Source of the DNA: Leucogyrophana mollusca
Lineage: Eukaryota; Basidiomycota; Agaricomycetes; Boletales
DNA length: 64,000 nt
Assembly: GCA_021014945.1 (NCBI GenBank)
Contig: MU266367.1
Span: forward strand, 62,001 to 126,000
Direction of reading: 5' to 3'
The position numbers and the translations under genes were made by a program. The notes under the pieces are model-generated. The model had not been told where the DNA came from and did no database searches. It saw nothing but the letters and a program-made list of their open reading frames with translations. How positions within the stretch are numbered: position 1 is the first letter of the stretch; each line of letters opens with the position of its first letter. Positions 10,518 to 21,610 of this stretch are shown piece by piece.

Positions 10518-11500
10518 GGTAGGATGAATGTCGCAAATGCTAGAAACAGATGAAGGGGATTTGATGGAAAGTAAACTGTGAGCTGCGAACCTTTATATAC
10601 TGTTGGAGACGTTATGGGATCTGCCATGGCAGGACTCGTTGGCCTCAGTCTCCCTGTGTCGCTGTTTGTGCGGTTCTTTCCTTCATGTCTTTGTGATTCG
10701 GTCTTTCGTGTTTGTGTGGTTATTTCGTTCATCTACGAGCGATGTTTTCCATCAGAATGAACGCCAAGGACAGGATTCTGTTTTAAGATCGAACAACATA
10801 CCAAGGTGTAACATGATCATGAAAACCACATCATGCCGTGGCGGCAAAGGAGTATCGCCGACGGGTTCGTCAGGCCGTCTGCTACGTGCGCACAAATCCA
10901 TCATACACAAATCGGTTAAGTTTCTCGTGGTCACAGGTCCACAGATTATGTGCAACCTTGCTGTGAGCAGAACATGTCATCAAAAGAAGGTTGCCTTCAA
11001 TAGGTTCCGGACAATGTTCTCTCCCAATTTGGCAATTGCTGTGTTCAAGCTGTGTTTGTCTGAAAAACCCTCACTCCGAGGCCTCGTTCCAGAAACTTGG
11101 CAGCATCACGGGTCAGAGCTCTGTGCGAAGAGCTCAGCGCTCGTGCAGCTGGGATCCATCTATTATTGCGCGCTATGTCATCCACGATGCTTGATTCGTC
11201 ATTTGGATGCTAATGTCAATCTCTGACATGAGTGCTTAGATCTTCGGATTGCGCGTTGGGCGAAAGGTTTGCCAAGCTAGATTGAACCAATTCCGAGGAC
11301 CCGGATAACATTCTCTTCCCAAGGAAAACGCTGTCGATTATGGAACTCTGGAAGATCGGCCGGCCGAAAGTTGAGCTGATACGGACATCTTCTTTACTTG
11401 CCCCGTCATGCACATCGGAAAATTCATCCAAGAATTGATTTGAAACCAAGGAGCCGCTCTTGCCTTGCACCCCAGCCAAGCTTCCAACTCACCTGTGAAC
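10518..11500. other. Intergenic region between divergent precursor A and UstYa-like gene 1
   Basis: About 1 kb with no recognisable gene; open frames on both strands lack family resemblance. It carries the precursor A TATA box and must contain the promoter of the UstYa-like gene, so it may be a shared control region of the cluster. Confidence 0.5.
10590..10599 (-). promoter_or_regulatory. TATA box of precursor A
   Basis: TATATAAAGG on the minus strand, about 73-82 nt upstream of the ATG at 10517. Precursors B and C have similar elements at like distances. Confidence 0.6.
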
Positions 11501-12217
11501 ATGTTGCGAGTAACGAGTCCCTTTGCTGTTTTGTTTATGTTATCCCTCAGCCTTGGTCTTAACGTCTTGGCCGTCTACCGTCTTCGCATCCAGCGAGCGG
11601 AACCGGTGACCTACGTTTCCGCTGACGACACCCGCTACAGTGAGTTGAACTCAGTGCACTGTGCTGGCCGTCTCCTGACGTCCCGTGAATAGGTTATATT
11701 GGCGACGACCATCCAGCTCGACTACCAGTTGATCTACCATATGTCGCCCTCGAAATTGAAGACACAAAACGGTTTGGCATATCTGATCCAATGGCCTGGT
11801 CGGATTGGCGGAACACAGACCTATTCCCGCAATCGAACGGATTTGTGAGGTTGGGCGAGCAAGGTAGGCATTCTGCAATTTCCTGGCTTCACTTAGACTG
11901 ATTTGACCTGCGCCACCCCAGGTCGCATGTTTGGCATCAGCATGTTCCACCAAATGCACTGCTTGCAGATGCTTCGCAAGGCTATCATCGAGAAGGGCAG
12001 CGCGAACACTCATACCCAGCATTGTCTCAATCTTCTCCGCCAGGCTGTCCTCTGTGCAAGCGATACAACTCTAGACCCCATGAATGTCAGCGACGAAGGC
12101 AAGTTGATAGGGACAGACGGAGTTGGTATTGTGCACGTTTGTCGAGATTGGGAGAAAGTCTACGAATTTGTTCGGACGAATCAGATGGGAGATTATTGGA
12201 ACCGTACAAGTGCATGA
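11501..12217 (+). CDS. UstYa/DUF3328-family protein 1
   Basis: Exons 11501-11639, 11693-11863 and 11922-12217 encode 201 aa. One N-terminal transmembrane helix (about residues 6-26, starting MLRVTSPFAVLFML) is followed by a lumenal or extracellular domain. The family hallmark is two HxxHC motifs: HQMHC at 113-117 and HTQHC at 134-138, the second in the context HCLNLLRQAVLC. UstYa proteins catalyse oxidative macrocyclisation of Tyr-containing core peptides in ustiloxin-type RiPPs; that role is inferred here from the adjacent precursor A. The start was set by alignment with paralogue 2 (47853-48571). Exons 1 and 2 have identical lengths (139 and 171 nt) in both genes. Confidence 0.88.
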
Positions 12218-12458
12218 AGTATATCAAGGTATTCTTCCCATAATGAACGTCATTTTCATCTGGATTAAGCCTTAAGTTCTCGTTGGGACGGATCGAACGG
12301 GTGCCGGTTTTACACCCCAAGCTTTAACGGAGTTTTCTCCATGATGGGTGATTTGTTTAACCAGAAACACAGTATCAGTAAATCAAAGAAGCGTGCATTG
12401 TACTTCTGGGGCGCAAATAGAATAAACGCTTTGCGACAGAGAGGCTTCTATCAGAAAT

Positions 12459-13443
12459 TCACTCCAGGACCCACACATCAAAGGCTATGGGACTCCCAAG
12501 TCACTATCGGAACACTAACGTTATGAGTAGTTAAAAAACTTACCCATCGGGGGGTCCGAAAATATTTGCTCGAAGTTCAGCTTGCAGTCGCTGCATGCAA
12601 CCTCGACCGCAATTCGGCTATCGCCCCCGCAATCAAAGAGTGGTGTCGGGGGCCTGAGTTCCATACCATCGCGTCCCTCCCTAGGGTCATCAGCCTCTGG
12701 GCCAGGCGTGAAGTTAACGGTACCCATGAGGGATTGGCGTGGTGGTCGGGTATTCCAACTCAATGCTGCCGGTAGATCCCAATATGAAACGTTCCAGATT
12801 TCAATGGCACTGGTATCACCGTCAGAGACGTAACTCTTGCTTCCGGACTGAAGCTGGGACTTGGTTGGAACTGCAGCAACGACGTAACAAGTGCTATTTG
12901 CAGGGTTCTTCATGTGCCAGCGGATGAACATCGAATCCTACAGGGGGTATCAGATTAAAGGATGTTTCCTCATCGCCGTTTGGCATTTACCGATGGACTC
13001 AGTGTCACTGAGCTCGAAGTCGTGTAAGTTCGATCTGGTTCCTCCGCGTTGGCGCGCACGATGTAAGAAGGAAACCACATCTTTGGCGCTGTGAACGCGC
13101 AAGTCAATTCGAATAGCAGGACGTGAACATGACGACATTGCTCACCAGATTTGAGCGCGAGGGCACGATCAATATACTCCAGGTTCGGATACGGAGTTAC
13201 TTTGCGCAAGGATGCCACAAATCGGGGGTCGGAAATATCGACAACGGACGACGAAGAGATGCTGGAGTGGAAGAACAAGGATATCAGGATCGAGATAAAA
13301 GACACCCCAACGGCTAGCTGTAGGGCTGTAGAGGTTGGCCGTTCGCTGGGGGCTTTCTCATCGAAGGTGGGCTCAACACTGACATCCCCCTGCTCGACAG
13401 CTCCGGACAGAAGAGGCAGATAATGGTCTCGGTTTCTTTGCAT
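12459..13443 (-). CDS. Single-pass membrane protein of unknown function, cluster paralogue 1
   Basis: Exons 13146-13443, 12991-13088, 12544-12937 and 12459-12484 encode 271 aa. A cytosolic N terminus (MQRNRDHYLPLL) precedes a transmembrane helix at about residues 40-60, then a large lumenal or secreted domain with VVDISDPRFVASLRKVTPYP, CYVVAAVP, AIEIWNVSYWDLPAALSWNT, PPTPLFDCGGDSRIAVEVAC and a final AFDVWVLE. The last 26-nt exon was placed because the paralogue at 59910-60897 has the same one. I do not recognise a function. It resembles a widespread basidiomycete membrane family, sometimes labelled But2-C-terminal-like, but that is recollection, not proof. Its 3' end converges on the UstYa-like gene. 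Confidence 0.8.
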
Positions 13444-15002
13444 CGAACAGCAGGTGGGGGTTTGGGAGACGTCGATACGGAATGCGGGTATCAGACTACC
13501 AGTGACCCCTGAAACACAACAAATCCCGGTTACGTTGTCCAAGACATTCAAGTCTTGGTCACAACCCTCGGAGTACAGCGAGAAAGAGAACACGCTTCGC
13601 AGTTTTCTAGATTCCTCGTAACGCTATCTCTCTGCATGAGTAAACGTTTAGCGAATACCACGCCAATGCTTTCTGGGAATGCGGGCTTCCAAGCCACCGT
13701 GAGGCCGCTGACGGTGCAGGGAAAGCGAAGCAGACAACATGCCGGATCGGCATTGCAATGGAGGTTGTAGAATCGAAGGCTTTGACACCGGAATGCATGG
13801 AAGGTCGTGCTTACCTGCACCACAGTAAATTACGCTCTCGGCATCGACAAAACATAGCGGCATGGACTCGGAATATCCAGCCCAGAGGCTCAGGTGGCGT
13901 TTGAGTGGCATTACAAAAGTCTTGTCAGACGATCTCGGAAAACAAAAAGGTGAATAAGTTCTGCGTCCTTCCGTCCATTTACTTGCCATACCATCAGATT
14001 GTGTCGTATCTCCGCATCATCAGGTGCACTGGGTGTATGCGATTCGCACTCTCGCAGTCGAGAAGAACAGGTGGGGATCACACGCACCACTGCCTCGATG
14101 TTAAGTGCCAAGCATTTTTTAGAGAGCAATTCCGTCCCGATCCCTCCGTGGGCGATGACGGATTGATTTGTGGCAATGGAAGGAGGTGGAGTCGTATATG
14201 GGGGCTGAGGGGAGACACAGGTGATTTTGCACAAATAAGTCGATCGAGTAAAACCTAGGACGGTCCGGGTGTGCGAGGGCAATGTCCCATCTTTGAACCG
14301 AAGCTTGCCAGCTCGAAATGTTCGCTTTCTTGAAACAGTATATCTGCTGACCATGGTGTGAGCGCCAATAGTTCCCTCGATACCCTGAAATCTCTAAACA
14401 ACCAGTTCATAATTCTCCCTCAAACTTGCCCCAGTATATTTCAAACCCGTGGCTTGGCCACTGTCGATCAATAAGAGAGCACCCAGGTGAAAAGAAAACT
14501 TACCAACCTGTGTAACATGACAGTGACGGCCAACCATATGTTACCTTGGTTCAGTTCAGCCACAATAAACGACTGTCATCATGCCAGAGGATGGCCATCC
14601 CCGAGGGTCACGCATTCGCCAGCGGAGGACGCGGGAGCTAAGAAGAGGTTAATGCAATTTGAGCCTCAGAACAAACATGCCAACTGCCACTCATTCATAA
14701 ATCCCCGCGGATTCGGCAACTATTCGGGGCAACTACACAGGTTGAGCAAGGTGGAACCTTCATCCAATGGCAAGGAAGCCTGTCGGAGGCAGGCGAAGAT
14801 AACGACGAGCTCGGTGGGGCCCCAGCGAGGACCCAGTAGGCCGGGGTCGGACGGGTACTACAGTGTTACTTAGCTTAGTATGTTTTCTTTCCTGCTTTAC
14901 GACACTAGTAAACCAATGGAAACCGAAATGCAATACTTCTGCACGTACAGATGACTAGTATTAATACACGAAGACTATAACAAGGGACAGTTTGGGTCAT
15001 GA
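13444..15002. other. Intergenic region, no gene recognised
   Basis: About 1.5 kb between membrane protein 1 and amidotransferase-like gene 1. Open frames up to 147 aa exist on both strands but overlap one another and show no motif, signal peptide or plausible intron pattern. Confidence 0.5.
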
Positions 15003-16174
15003 TCATGTTACAAGGACAAATACACTGTCAGTCTTTATCGGGTCCTCTGGGCTGGGAATGTCCAATGACGGGACACCGGACAGGACAAACGAATGCCTAG
15101 TCGATAGTGCCCACATGATCATTGTGATCCGGTACCAGTCAAGGATTCCCTTGAAGTTCGCGATGCGTGCACGCGCCTCGATAACGGATTCTGGGTCTAC
15201 CTTATCCTCAAACAAGTCGAGCAAGTACGACGTCATTCCCTGCGTGAGCTCGGGATGGCCCTGGCAAGTGAAGATATGGATATCATCCACGTTAAGCTTG
15301 CCACTTTTCTCGGCCTCCTTATTCCACGCGACAAAGCCTTGATTCTCCGTTTTCTCGCTGTGCCCCCAAATGTGGAAAGAATTTTCGGGCACATTGGTTT
15401 CGTAAGGCGCCTCCTCGCGCAGGTGCTTGAAGAACGCAAGTTGGCTTTTGGAGAACACAGCGTTACGGTGGAACTCCTCAAGAACCTACAGGTTTTCAGT
15501 ACTCAGTATGACTTAGGAGCGTCTCATCATGACCAGTGCACGTACCAAGTTATCCACACCTCTGAAAAGTTCCTTCCCGGTGTGACTCAATGTGATGTTG
15601 TATGGTCCTATCTCCCACCCTTGAGGATTTGGTCCGACCGGGCTGCCGAAAACAGCTTGAGCAATGAGTTGGTGGCCGAAGCAGATCCCTGTTGCCATGT
15701 GCGTCAGAAAACTGTAAACATTCTGTTGAAGATATCGGCACTTGCCGATAAGCTTGACGTTTCGGTGCTTCGTAGCAGTGGTATGCAAGAACGTTCCAAG
15801 TTTTTTGATCCATTCTTCGTCATCGTAGGGACTATTAGCTGATGTATAACGTGTCATTAGGTACATGCCTTCGATGACTATACAACAGGCGTACCTGAGC
15901 CTGAAACTATGATTGAGGCATATTTATCGACTTCGTCCAAAGCAGGGAGTTGTCCCTGCATCGCATTGAACGGGTCGATACGGAAAGACTTCATGACATC
16001 GGGTAGGAATGGGTCAAAGGCCTTTCCGTCCTCCGTGAATCGAATCAGCAACTTCGTATAAAGACTGGTAAAGAGGTTGGTGATGTTTCCGTAGGAATCA
16101 ATGAACTCCTTTTTGGTAGGGTCGCAGATCAACAAAGCAATCTTCGAGTGAGGGGGTAATGGGATTGTTGTCAT
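15003..16174 (-). CDS. Class I glutamine-amidotransferase-like protein 1
   Basis: Exons 15895-16174, 15746-15838, 15546-15688 and 15003-15485 encode 332 aa. The fold is that of class I GATase-like hydrolases (yeast YLR126C or plant gamma-glutamyl peptidase type). The nucleophile Cys127 lies in ICFGHQLIAQAVFG; the His249-Pro-Glu251 part of the triad lies in IFTCQGHPELTQGM. Start MTTIPLPPHSKIALLICDP; end DSVFVLVT. No synthetase partner domain is present, so it is probably a free-standing hydrolase or peptidase. A role in trimming Glu-rich peptides is speculation. Intron 2 has a GC donor (G|GCAAGT) where its paralogue at 53329-54554 has GT. Exons 2 and 3 match the paralogue in length (93 and 143 nt). 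Confidence 0.88.
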
Positions 16175-16250
16175 GGTTTAACAGCGTTCCGCTAAGGTGT
16201 GCAGGAAGTTTCAAGTTGGACTTTGAAACGCTGTTAGCGCTAGATCCTTG

Positions 16251-16280
16251 CCCTACTTATACTTCGCAGTGAGCGCCAAT
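16251..16280 (-). promoter_or_regulatory. Conserved core promoter of amidotransferase-like gene 1
   Basis: The minus strand here contains GCGCTCACTGC followed by AGTATAAGTAGGGC. The same block lies upstream of paralogue 2 at 53234-53263, with about 26 of 30 positions equal, at a similar distance from the ATG. TATAAG probably acts as the TATA element. Confidence 0.6.
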
Positions 16281-17656
16281 GGAAATGAGCTCCGACATAG
16301 TAACTCACGGAATCTACATTCCTCCTGACATTCTACTGTTCGCTTCAACAACTATAGGAAGAGGCTAACGCCGCGACTGCCTCTATCCGGATATCATGGC
16401 TAGCCTCATTAGGTCCACGGCGATAGCGAATGGGCTACAGCTGACGGAGAGGGGTATCAGACCACATCCAGCATGTCACTTGACTGAGCGGGAAGAACAA
16501 GTCAGACCGGACGCACTCACCATTGGCCACATAAGGGACGGTCTTCTATTCATGCACAGGACTGACGTCGAAGTTTCGGCACAAGACTTTGGACGCAAAG
16601 CAGTGGCATGATTGCCGCCCCCCCATGAAAGGTCCATCAGAGAAGGAAGCCAGGCCTCGCGTGTGATTATCGTCCTGAATCATCTTTCCCCTTCACTGTT
16701 GGGGGAAGGTCGGTTTGACCCATGTCACCTGCCAGGTGTAACTGGTAGACTTGGTAGAACATGCGGGACAGCCAAGGACACTAGAAAAGTGGGTCTCAGA
16801 TCGACGCTCTTCACATGGATTTGCGTGACTCTTTCACTACTTACTGTCATCCAAATATGCTGCCTGCTGGAAGCCCCGTTTTTGTTCAGGATCTTAGTCA
16901 CTGGAGCTCAGCAGCTATAATCAGCCCCTGAGCCTAGAAATCGAAGCACTGGAAAAATAAACATATAACTTATAAGTCAAACCTAGAAAGGAACAGCCGT
17001 TACCTTTGATCTGTTGAAGCAGGTTTCATAAAGACTGGCACGCAAGTTGGGTTAGCGTACGGGGAGGTCTTGGAGAAGTTCATACTTTTTTGTATCCAAT
17101 ATATTCTGGGAGGACTGCTTCCCTGCGAGACTGCCTATCTCAGCCTTTATTGAACTTTCGGAAAAAACCTTGACAGAGCAACTGAAAGAAAGAGGTGAGA
17201 GGGATTAACGCGATCGTGATCGCTGTCAGTGTGATGTATCATTATTGATCGTGTTCGCACGACCACATATAATATGTGGGGCCCAGCTCTGTCTTTGTCA
17301 ATCAAACTCTCGTCTTATTTTCGATCAGCAATTGCCCTTCGCCGTCTTGTCCGTTCAAAATACGATTGCTCCGCCGAATGGAGTGTTCTCCACTTTGTTT
17401 TACAAAGGGAAAAAAGTCGTAGTCCCCTCGACAATCAGAGTTCAATAACTCGAGTGAGAGTTCGAGGGTTAAAAAATCGTCGCCCGCCTGTCGTACTTGC
17501 ATACATACCTAGTGGATATAACGAATTCGTTGTCAATTGTGCATCTTTTGGGTCCCTTGCGGTCAGTTGTCAAATGATCTGTCACAGCGAAGCTGAACGT
17601 TGAAATGTTGATTTCGGGCGTTCGTGACAACCTACTCTAGGTCTTATTCATCGGAC
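16281..17656. other. Intergenic region, no gene recognised
   Basis: About 1.4 kb between block 1 and the MED9-like gene. It is relatively AT-rich near 16920-17200, with short open frames only. A palindrome-like gcgatcgtgatcgc at about 17210-17223 stands out, without known meaning. Confidence 0.4.
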
Positions 17657-18146
17657 ATGAATTCTCCTCCACCGCTCCCGTCTGCGCTCTTCCAAAGTCT
17701 CCTCACTAAGCTCGCCGCCGTTCTCGAATTGACCCAGAAACCAGACGGTACAACCACGCCGCAGGCGAAACAAGCCCTTCTCCAAGCCGTTCGTAACTCA
17801 AGCACTCACATCTTCGCGTTGATGCTCAGATTCTCGACTACATAGACCAATGACTTCAAAAACGCGCTCAACCGGGCCAAAGAATGTGCCAACACGTTGC
17901 CTGGGGGCGATCTCCTCATCGAAGAACAGGATGAAGTGATTGACATGCTGGAAAGGTTACGTGAGCACAAAAGGTACGTGCGATACCTTCTATGCTCAGA
18001 GATGGACAGGCTGAAGAAAGGAGACACTGACGAATCGTGTGCGACTCAGATTGCAGCTGGCGCAGTTCGCAACTGGCACCTCCACCTCGGATGCAAGTGC
18101 GAAAATGGAAGTGGACTCAACGGCTTCGACACCGATCTCTTCATAA
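17657..18146 (+). CDS. MED9: Mediator subunit 9-like protein
   Basis: Exons 17657-17788, 17846-17973 and 18050-18146 encode 118 aa. The core reads FQSLLTKLAAVLEL, then TNDFKNALNRAKECANTLPG, then EEQDEVIDMLERLREHKR, the helical hairpin of Med9/Cse2 in the Mediator middle module. A short Ser/Thr-rich tail ends TASTPISS. Introns are phase 0 and phase 2, and all joins keep frame. Identification rests on the pattern of the helical domain and small size, so it is good but not certain. Confidence 0.75.
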
Positions 18147-19253
18147 CCCTTCGCTATCAACATCCGGAGCGTTAGTCATGACTGACATCATTTCATCATT
18201 TCCTTCACCTCAGCCTTACACGGGCGTATTCGTTACCTTCCCGCCTCGATGGCATCCACGTCCGTCCTAAACTGGTCGAGGACAACTCCCATTCTTGTCG
18301 GATCGCTGTGCGTCCATTTATATGGTGATCTACAATCCCGAGGTCTTCGTACGTGATTGTGGTCTTCTCGAGTCCATCATCACCGGAGCCGGGCCACTGC
18401 GCGGGAGCGGGAAGGGGAACGGCTCAGCGGAAGGGACGCACGTTTTTATGGGCAGGAAGAAAGTAGGAGTGCATGAGTGATAGCGCTGTGGATGGAGAAT
18501 TACAGGACCCATATCATATCATCAATTGTTCAACATCCACCCCCGCCTACGCGAATGAGCGCCGACGGACGTTCTTACCACAGTCTGCAGAGCACTTCCA
18601 CACCAACTCGCTCCCCCCGTGTTCTTCCTCTTTGGTAATAGCGAGTTACTTCCTGCATGCGTCCTCACCATCGCACATGTTATGGTCGCCACGCACGCCC
18701 TACATGGCCTAACAACACACACTCCCGGCCGTTCCAGAAGCACTACACATCCGGCGCCCGTACAGAGACAGCAAACACTGTTGAGGCAAGTGAGTTTGTA
18801 TCAGGCCGTGGCGGAGGTTATTGACAGAGGTCAGAGGGGAGGATGTGCGATATTTACGCCGATGTATGGGACACTGTTGCCTGCGCGATCGCTATACTCC
18901 AAGAGTTTGCCTGTGGGCCTTGGGACGAGAGGGTCGCAGTTTGAGTCGGTTCGAACCTGTCTGATTCTATAACGAAATGCGAAATTTTTAAGTCTGTCAC
19001 GGTCTTAGAGACTGCTCTGCGATGTTGCCCTAACGGCGGTGGAGCCAGCCAAGTCGACGAGATTGATCGATGCTGTCTGTTCTTGGGGAAGCTGGTGCCA
19101 CAAAACAACCACAAAATACTGCTGCGAGTCACTTCAAGTTCTCGTTCAAGTTATCGGACTCAGAGACACAACTCTTGACTGAATTCGCGTCAGATCTGTG
19201 TACTACTGCATTGGACGTGCGATATATCCCTTCAACGGAATTTATACCATACA
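18147..19253. other. Region with possible unrecognised minus-strand coding pieces
   Basis: About 1.1 kb. On the minus strand one continuous frame near 18200-18430 reads GDDGLEKTTITYEDLGI and then IRQEWELSS, and another near 18855-18950 reads KLLEYSDRAGNSVPYIG. Both have a coding feel, but I could not join them into a gene or name a family. A short conserved minus-strand gene, possibly convergent with MED9, is conceivable. Confidence 0.25.
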
Positions 19254-20378
19254 ATGTCCATCAATGAAACTTTCCGGGCCTCCAGCCCCCAGCCCGATGC
19301 CACATCTCCCAACGGGGAAGCCACAAGCGAGCATCAAACCTCCGCTGAGCAACTCGCGCAGCTCACTGCGCTCATCCCACCCGCTTCTGGCCCTGTGATC
19401 GCTGTCGATCTGGACGACGTCCTGAGCCAGACGAATGTCGTCGTGTCGCATTGTTCGTGTTTCTCTGGTCTAGCTTGTTTCTGTGAGCTCAAGGGCATAG
19501 GCTTGTTCAGGGCATAATGAGATGTACAAAACGGACATGGATCTCAGCAAGTTTTACTGTGAGCCGCGTTTCGATCTGCCTGCAAGGTCCACTTAAAGTC
19601 CATTTCAACAGATTACTACTACTGGAAGGTACGCTCTCTCCCCCTCCATCCTATTACCATGCTGAGCTTCACCTTTGGCTAGAACCCCTACTGGGGCCCG
19701 CCTGCAATCACGCACGCCAAAGTGCGAGCGTTCTACACCAGTGGCCTAATCCACTCGGCAGAACCTGTCCCGGGGGCACGCGAGGGTATACAAGCCCTCC
19801 GTGACATGGGTTATCGTCTGATCATCGTCACGGCGCGCGGCAAAGACGTCCACGCCAAGAGCTGGGCGTGGGTCCAGCAATGGTTCCCCCGATGCTTTGA
19901 CACCATGATCTGCACGGGCCAGTTCGCTAACTCCGGGAAAAAGGACTCGAATGTGGTAAACGGCATTGTCAGCGCGCAAGAGAGCCACGAAGTCTCGACG
20001 AAGCTGAGCAAGGCGCAAGTTTGTATTGATATAGGAGCTAAGCTTCTGGTGGACGACTCCCTGGAGAATGCGCTAGCGTGCGCGAAATATGTCCCGGGTC
20101 CAGATGATGTCGGATCCACGCCGCCCCCACCGGTGCTGCTGTTCGGTTCATATGAATGGAATCACCGATTCTCCGAGGCCGCTGATGAGCGTGACGATAT
20201 GATGTATGAGAAGCGCAGTGAGCTGGAAGGCGGACAAAAGTTTTTAGAGGTCGACGTCAAACGTGCAGAGGAGGTTTTGCAGCAAGTGAACAAGGAACGG
20301 ACGCGTGTGACGCGTGTGAAGGACTGGAGCGAGGTGGTCCGATGGGTAACGAACGCCAAGAAAGAGGGGAAGATTTGA
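19254..20378 (+). CDS. HAD-superfamily hydrolase, 5'-nucleotidase-like
   Basis: Exons 19254-19452, 19511-19558, 19612-19628 and 19683-20378 encode 319 aa. HAD motif I is VIAVDLDDVLSQTN, with nucleophile Asp in DLDD. Motif II is LIIVTARGKDVHAKSW. The C-terminal acidic motif IV is AKLLVDDSLENAL. The segment WHNEMYKTDMDLSKFYYYYW followed by NPYWGPP is typical of fungal members related to deoxyribonucleotidases. Exon 3 is only 17 nt (it supplies YYYWK); skipping it would break the frame. Substrate unknown. The C-terminal 60 residues form a charged helical extension. Confidence 0.85.
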
Positions 20379-21610
20379 GTGGCAATGGTTCTGATCATGA
20401 CGGTGGTTGCAGAGGATGAAAGATGATTATGCAAGTTTACAAATTTTACAAGATGCAGAGTACATTTTCGAGATTTCAAAGGGCGAGTGTAGGTTGGTAT
20501 AGGACTGCTGCTGGAGAAGAGCGGGTCACTGGAAACAAATATGTCAGTGTTTCGTACGATATAGGACATCCGAGTAGATTCGCCTTCAGTGAGACACCAA
20601 GTGCTTTACACAGTCGGTCACGCCGATCACAAAGTCCAGTCCGGAAAGACCGAAGACCACGAACGCAGTGGTAAAATCCCGATGTGTCAACTCTCTGCCA
20701 GAAGGTGCATATTTGGTAGCTTCAACAGATGTGCACCATCAACTGGGTACAGAGATTGTCAATCTTTTCGAGGTCACTCGGCAGGAGTGAGGGGACAAAT
20801 GAGTCACGGGCGACTTGTAAGACGGGCGCGTATCCAGTTTCCCTAGAGCCACTCAGGCCTCAGGGGCGAGCCAATGCATGGATATAGAATGCATAAATAT
20901 AGTACCGGATTGACCTCGAATTCGTGCCGCAAACTGGTGGCACGGATCCTGGATGTTTTGTGAGGCACCTATTAAAAGACAAGGCTCGCAAGGTAGCTCA
21001 GACGTACCAGTCGGGTTTCCTATTCTCATAGTTGAGGCAGGTGAGCAGTGAGCCCGTCAGCCTGGTACTTGGTGAGAGCCTCGTAGTCGTGATGAGACTG
21101 AATTGCGCAAGATACCCAGGACGCGCCAGCTATAAATTCACGGAATTATGTCGCCGCAAGCTGGGGAGAAATGTCATGACAATCAAGAAGCGCGCGTTAC
21201 CTGTGTCTGTCAAGGCCAGGTATCCCCCATCGCGCTTGGAAATTGAAAGGGCATGCATAGTGTGTGAGGACAAGTGCACTTTGTCAACTTACTTCGCGTT
21301 TCGCCGATACCTTCATGATCTGCAACCTATGGACCGCCAATGGTTGCGGAGTCAGTGGACGGACAAAGAGCTTGCAGATAACGTGCATAGCTCCATTGTG
21401 TGCGCGCAAAGTCGTCGCGTATGCTTTCAAAATTTGGGATCGAGGAAGATATCAAGCTTGAGCGAAGAGAGGCCTGAAGGCACCCCCCGTATTTTGTCAA
21501 TTTGTGACCGTGTTGATCGAAGCTGTTGAAATGTTGAGCTGTCGGCATTTTCCGGCGCCTTCTTTCCTTTTGGCGCTTTTGGCGATTGGCTTGGTTCAGT
21601 CTTAACCACG
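20379..21610. other. Region with weak minus-strand coding signal, unresolved
   Basis: About 1.2 kb between the HAD gene and PRP17. On the minus strand, candidate exons read GGYLALTDT, AGASWVSCAIQSHHDYEALT (about 21130-21050), QNIQDPCHQFAARIRG (about 20970-20920) and GYAPVLQVARDSFVPSLL (about 20840-20790), bounded by plausible GT and AG sites. They could be a small gene divergent from PRP17 or a gene relic. I cannot assign a family or a complete frame. Confidence 0.3.

Noticed and set aside
21032..21529. 165-aa plus-strand frame before PRP17
   Set aside because: No motif and atypical composition; minus-strand readings over the same bases look more protein-like, so it is probably a shadow.
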